Source: UBA2377 sp964429385
GTDB taxonomy: Bacteria > Verrucomicrobiota > Verrucomicrobiia > Opitutales > Opitutaceae
Length of the DNA stretch: 36,083 nucleotides
Assembly: GCA_964429385.1 (NCBI GenBank)
Contig: CAYSBR010000037.1
Coordinates: 1-36,083 of the forward strand
Reading direction: 5' to 3'
Shown here: positions 32,953 through 36,083 of the stretch, in pieces
How the letters are laid out: every line of letters starts with the position of its first letter
How positions within the stretch are numbered: position 1 is the first letter of the stretch
Notes under the pieces: model-generated
The model's database searches: none
Told to the model about the DNA's origin: nothing
Seen by the model: the letters and a program-made list of their open reading frames with translations, nothing else
Program-made: the position numbers and the translations under genes

Positions 32953-33806
32953 ACCACGATCATCCTCAGAAGTCTGTCACGGTCGAGCAGCTCATCCGCC
33001 TCAAGCGCGCAGAACGTCCTTCGCCTGAATTCTGGGCTGACTTTGACCGTGCGATCCGGACCAAGCAACTGGCGGCGATCGTGGAGCCGCGTCCGTGGTG
33101 GGCTCCCTTCATCCGTATCGGGGCGCGGGTCTCCCGATATCAGGTCCCTGTGGGTGCCACAGCAATTTTTGCCCTTACTTTTCTGACGGTGAGCGAATAT
33201 CGCGGGCCTGAGAGCGAGCCGGTATTTGCGCCATCCGCGGCGCAGGCGGTTCAAAGCACGGCGATGCGACCCATGTGGGAAGAGGTGGCGTCGCGGGAGC
33301 AAACTGCCCCGACAGTGGAAAATCTTACCTCCGGGGGACCTGAACTGGTCGTGGCCGAAACAGTCGCGCGAACCGGTGTAGTGCAAACGGAGTCGCCGGT
33401 GGCGCCGACCTCTTTGCCGGGAGGTGCCCGTGCTTCCGCTGTGGCGGACTCTTTCAACCGTCCATCGGCACAGGCGATTGCCGCCAACTTGGAGGCGGTG
33501 AAGGCCAGCGAACCTGAAATTGCGCGGATGCTCGATTATGTGCCGGGGTTGCGTACGCAGCAGCTTGAAACGCGGACCCCGCCGGTTGATCCCCTGATGC
33601 AAGTGCCTTTGCCCGGCGAGTCCAACACCCGGGTGCGGCGCCTGCTGGCCAGTGCGTTGCCTGCGTCCGCACCTGCCGAGGATATGTCCACGCAACACGA
33701 GCAGAGCCGGGTGGGGCGTTCGCTTTCCGATGATCGCCTCTATGAGCGTCTGGGTGGCCGGTTCGACGTCGCAAGCGAGCGTTTGGCCATCAACATCCGG
33801 CTTTGA
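32949..33806 (+). CDS. Putative membrane-bound anti-sigma factor
   Basis: A 285-aa protein with a cytoplasmic N-terminus of about 64 residues, one membrane helix (about 65-83, QVPVGATAIFALTFLTVSEY, in parts) and a periplasmic, disordered Pro/Ser/Ala-rich region. This topology, plus its 4-base overlap with the ECF sigma gene, suggests it holds the sigma factor at the membrane. I see no His-x3-Cys-x2-Cys zinc motif of the ZAS class and no other recognisable anti-sigma domain, so the role rests on context. It is followed by a terminator. Confidence 0.65.
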   Translation: MNHDHPQKSVTVEQLIRLKRAERPSPEFWADFDRAIRTKQLAAIVEPRPWWAPFIRIGARVSRYQVPVGATAIFALTFLTVSEYRGPESEPVFAPSAAQAVQSTAMRPMWEEVASREQTAPTVENLTSGGPELVVAETVARTGVVQTESPVAPTSLPGGARASAVADSFNRPSAQAIAANLEAVKASEPEIARMLDYVPGLRTQQLETRTPPVDPLMQVPLPGESNTRVRRLLASALPASAPAEDMSTQHEQSRVGRSLSDDRLYERLGGRFDVASERLAINIRL

Positions 33807-33836
33807 GCCGCTCCTCTGATTATCGCGCAATTCAAG

Positions 33837-33866
33837 GCCCCGCCGTTAAGCGGGGCTTTTGCTTTT
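33837..33866 (+). terminator. Intrinsic terminator after the sigma/anti-sigma operon
   Basis: GCCCCGC (33837-33843) and GCGGGGC (33850-33856) form a 7-bp stem with a 6-base loop, followed by TTTTGCTTTT. It ends 27 bases before fumC. Confidence 0.88.
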
Positions 33867-33893
33867 CACGCATCCCTGCCTAGTCTTTCCACC

Positions 33894-35288
33894 ATGCGCA
33901 CGGAAAAGGACTCCATGGGTGAAATGCCGGTGCCGGATGAGGCGCTGTGGGGCGCCTCGACCCAGCGGGCGGTTTTGAACTTTCCGATCAGCGGCCGACC
34001 GATGCCGGCCGCGTTTATCCATGGCCTTGGCTTGGTGAAGCTGGCCGCCGCCCAGGCCAATGAGGAGTTGGGCAAGCTTTCGCCGGCCAAAGCGCGCTTG
34101 ATCCGCCAGGCGGCCCGGGAAATTGCCGAAGGGATGCACGATGCCCATTTCCCCGTGGACATCTTCCAGACGGGGTCGGGCACCTCGACCAACATGAATG
34201 CCAACGAGGTGATCGCCCGCCGCGCCGGGCAACTCTCGGCGGAGCCGGCGATTCATCCGAACGATGACGTCAATCTCGGCCAGTCCTCGAACGATGTCAT
34301 CCCCACGGCCTTGCACATCAGTGTGGCGGTGGCGTTGGACCGGCAGTTGCGCCCCGCGCTTGAGACGTTGGCCGGTGCGCTGGAAGCCAAGGTGGGGGCT
34401 TTTGCCGGGATCGTGAAAATCGGGCGCACGCACCTGATGGATGCGACGCCCCTGACTTTGGGGCAGGAGTTCTCCGGCTATGCGGCACAAGTGCGCAAGG
34501 CCAGGGAGCGCGTGCGGCGCGCCCTGGCGGTGCTGGCCGAGCTGGCGATCGGTGGTACGGCCGTGGGGACCGGGCTCAACACGCATCCCGAGTTTGCCGG
34601 CCGGGTGTGTCGTATTCTCAACACAGAAACCGGCCTTGATTTTCGCGAGGCGCGCAACCACTTCGAGGCCCAGGCGGCCCGCGATGATTGCGTCGAGGTG
34701 GCCGGGCAGCTTGCCGCCATCGCGGCGGGGCTGGCCAAGGTGGCCAACGATATCCGCCTGCTCGGCTCCGGCCCGCGCGCCGGCCTGGCGGAATTACGAC
34801 TGCCGGCGACCCAGCCGGGATCCTCCATCATGCCCGGCAAGGTGAACCCCGTGATGAGCGAGATGCTCGTGCAGGTCTGCCATTACGTGCAGGGCCTTGC
34901 GCAGACCGTGGCCGCCTGCGGGCGGGATGGACAATTCGAGTTGAATGTCACCCTGCCGCTCATCGCGCATTGCCTGCACGAATCCATCGCCTGTCTGGCC
35001 AATGGCGCGCGGGTTTTTGCGGAGAAATGCGTGGCCGGCCTGGAAGCGGACGCGGCCCGTTGTCGCGAGTTGATGGAGCGGTCGCTTATGCTGGTGACCG
35101 CGCTCAACCCTTTCATCGGTTATGATGCCGCCGCCGCGGTGGCCAAGGAGGCCCATGCGACCGGCCGATCGTTGCGCGAAGTCGTGCTGGCGAAAGGATT
35201 GATGGACGCGGCGACACTCGATCGCGCGCTGGAGCCGTTGACCATGACCCGGCCGGGAGAAAGCGCCTTGTCGGGCGGCGGAGGCTGA
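33894..35288 (+). CDS. fumC: Class II fumarate hydratase
   Basis: A 464-aa iron-independent fumarase converting fumarate and malate in the TCA cycle. The family pattern is complete: TGSGTSTNMNANEV near residue 95, NDDVNLGQSSNDVIPTALH with the substrate-binding residues near 122-140, GRTHLMDATPLTLGQEF with the catalytic-region His, and the signature GSSIMPGKVNP near 306-316. Length is normal. A gene for the unrelated class I fumarase lies 400 bases away on the other strand. Confidence 0.96.
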   Translation: MRTEKDSMGEMPVPDEALWGASTQRAVLNFPISGRPMPAAFIHGLGLVKLAAAQANEELGKLSPAKARLIRQAAREIAEGMHDAHFPVDIFQTGSGTSTNMNANEVIARRAGQLSAEPAIHPNDDVNLGQSSNDVIPTALHISVAVALDRQLRPALETLAGALEAKVGAFAGIVKIGRTHLMDATPLTLGQEFSGYAAQVRKARERVRRALAVLAELAIGGTAVGTGLNTHPEFAGRVCRILNTETGLDFREARNHFEAQAARDDCVEVAGQLAAIAAGLAKVANDIRLLGSGPRAGLAELRLPATQPGSSIMPGKVNPVMSEMLVQVCHYVQGLAQTVAACGRDGQFELNVTLPLIAHCLHESIACLANGARVFAEKCVAGLEADAARCRELMERSLMLVTALNPFIGYDAAAAVAKEAHATGRSLREVVLAKGLMDAATLDRALEPLTMTRPGESALSGGGG

Positions 35289-35302
35289 GCTTCGCTCGGC
35301 GC

Positions 35303-35719
35303 ATGGCCGTTCATCAGGAAACATTCACCTTTCGCACCCGCGGCGCCGGCCTGGTGGAGATCACCCACGAGGTGGCGGCGGTCCTTTGTCGCAGTGGCTT
35401 GGCGCAGGGCGTTGTGAATGTGTTTTGCCGGCACACCAGCTGCTCACTGATGATCATGGAGAACGCCGATCCGAGTGCGCGCCGCGACCTGGAGGCCTGG
35501 CTTGACCGGCTCGTGCCCGAGGGAGATCCCTATTTTACCCATACGCTGGAGGGCGCCGATGACATGCCGAGCCACATCAAGATGGCGCTGACCCGCACCA
35601 GCGAGGGCGTACCGTTTGCCCAAGGCCGCCTGCAATTGGGCACCTGGCAGGGCATTTTCCTCTGGGAGCACCGCCGTTTGCCATATGCCCGGCAGATCGT
35701 GGTGACGGTACTAGGGTGA
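35303..35719 (+). CDS. yjbQ: YjbQ/UPF0047 family protein
   Basis: A 138-aa protein of the YjbQ family, which has a trimeric fold with a conserved His/Glu metal-type site; weak thiamine-phosphate synthase activity has been reported for members, but the true role is unclear. All the conserved blocks are seen: CRHTSCSLMIMENADP near 42-57, GADDMPSHIKMAL near 83-95, and LGTWQGIFLWEHR near 112-124. It lies 14 bases after fumC and ends 3 bases before the convergent class I fumarase gene. Confidence 0.9.
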   Translation: MAVHQETFTFRTRGAGLVEITHEVAAVLCRSGLAQGVVNVFCRHTSCSLMIMENADPSARRDLEAWLDRLVPEGDPYFTHTLEGADDMPSHIKMALTRTSEGVPFAQGRLQLGTWQGIFLWEHRRLPYARQIVVTVLG

Positions 35720-35722
35720 CGG

Positions 35723-36083
35723 CTACTTCTTCGCCGGCAGGCAGGCGCCGCAGCCGTTGGCGAAGAAGTCGTTGCCCTTGTCATCCACGAGGATGAAGGC
35801 GGGGAAGTCCTGCACCTCGATTTTCCAGACGGCTTCCATGCCGAGTTCGGGATACTCGAGCTGTTCGACTTTTTTGATGTTTTCCTTGGCCAGAATCGCG
35901 GCGGGGCCGCCGATGCTGCCGAGGTAGAAACCGCCGTGAGTCTTGCAGGCCTGTGTGACTTGCGGGCTGCGATTGCCCTTGGCGAGCATGACCATGGAGC
36001 CGCCTAGGGATTGGAAGAGGTCAACGTAGCTGTCCATCCGTCCGGCGGTGGTGGGGCCGAAGGAACCGGACGGCATGCCTTCC
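35723..36083 (-). CDS. Class I fumarate hydratase, C-terminal part (partial)
   Basis: The frame is open to the window edge, so only the last 120 codons or so are present. The sequence GPTTAGRMDSYVDLFQSLGG and GSIGGPAAILA, then ECVEYPE-like LEYPELGMEAVWKIEV and FILVDDKGNDFF, identify the beta (C-terminal) domain of the iron-sulfur class I fumarase. Whether this is a fused FumA-type enzyme or a separate beta subunit cannot be told. It is adjacent to yjbQ, convergent, and has fumC nearby. Confidence 0.93.
   Translation of the reverse strand, partial: EGMPSGSFGPTTAGRMDSYVDLFQSLGGSMVMLAKGNRSPQVTQACKTHGGFYLGSIGGPAAILAKENIKKVEQLEYPELGMEAVWKIEVQDFPAFILVDDKGNDFFANGCGACLPAKK

Overview
This window looks like a chromosomal housekeeping region of a GC-rich Gram-negative bacterium, most likely Verrucomicrobiota (Opitutales/Opitutaceae-like). 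The grounds are: a BamA-Skp-LpxD outer-membrane block; an ExbB-ExbD-ExbD-TonB-TPR operon; a 146-aa protein that resembles a conserved hypothetical family of Planctomycetes and Verrucomicrobia (Minf_1886 type); GatCAB beside PheST; and many starts without a clear Shine-Dalgarno sequence. The taxonomic call is an inference from gene content; no search was run.

Layout. Positions 1-74 hold tRNA-Asn (-). Positions 280-4465 hold translation and replication genes (rplY, pth, rpsF, ssb, rplI, dnaB). Positions 4446-8630 are envelope biogenesis (bamA, skp, lpxD). Then come prs, a DegP/DegQ-type protease and, convergent, pyrE, followed by tRNA-Lys, -Thr and -Gln. Positions 12538-17348 form a TonB energy-transduction operon: exbB, two exbD copies sharing an almost identical 68-bp block, tonB, a TPR protein and two membrane-anchored coiled-coil proteins. 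tRNA-Pro, rpmI, rplT, pheS, pheT, gatC, gatA, a possible 37-codon ORF and gatB follow. A Tat-type superoxide dismutase and a Fur-family regulator converge on a strong shared terminator.

Positions 26954-28774 are the most accessory part: the Minf_1886-type gene, a structured intergenic region, and an IS110-family (IS1111-like) insertion sequence. The IS is bounded by 9-bp direct repeats 1175 bp apart and carries a compact, highly foldable 63-nt segment just after the transposase stop, a good place for a guide (bridge/seek) RNA. It abuts the 5' end of an M16 peptidase gene and may have changed its start. After the peptidase come a DUF3445-type protein, an ECF sigma factor with an overlapping membrane protein (putative anti-sigma), fumC, a YjbQ-family gene and, at the right edge on the minus strand, the C-terminal part of a class I fumarate hydratase.

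Functional links: Prs makes the PRPP used by PyrE. GatCAB, tRNA-Gln and tRNA-Asn fit indirect amidation. BamA, Skp, LpxD, DegP and TonB/ExbBD all serve the outer membrane or periplasm. No defence system, CRISPR array or prophage was seen. The best candidates for something new are the IS-associated RNA, the structured flank beside it, and the tail of the TonB operon.
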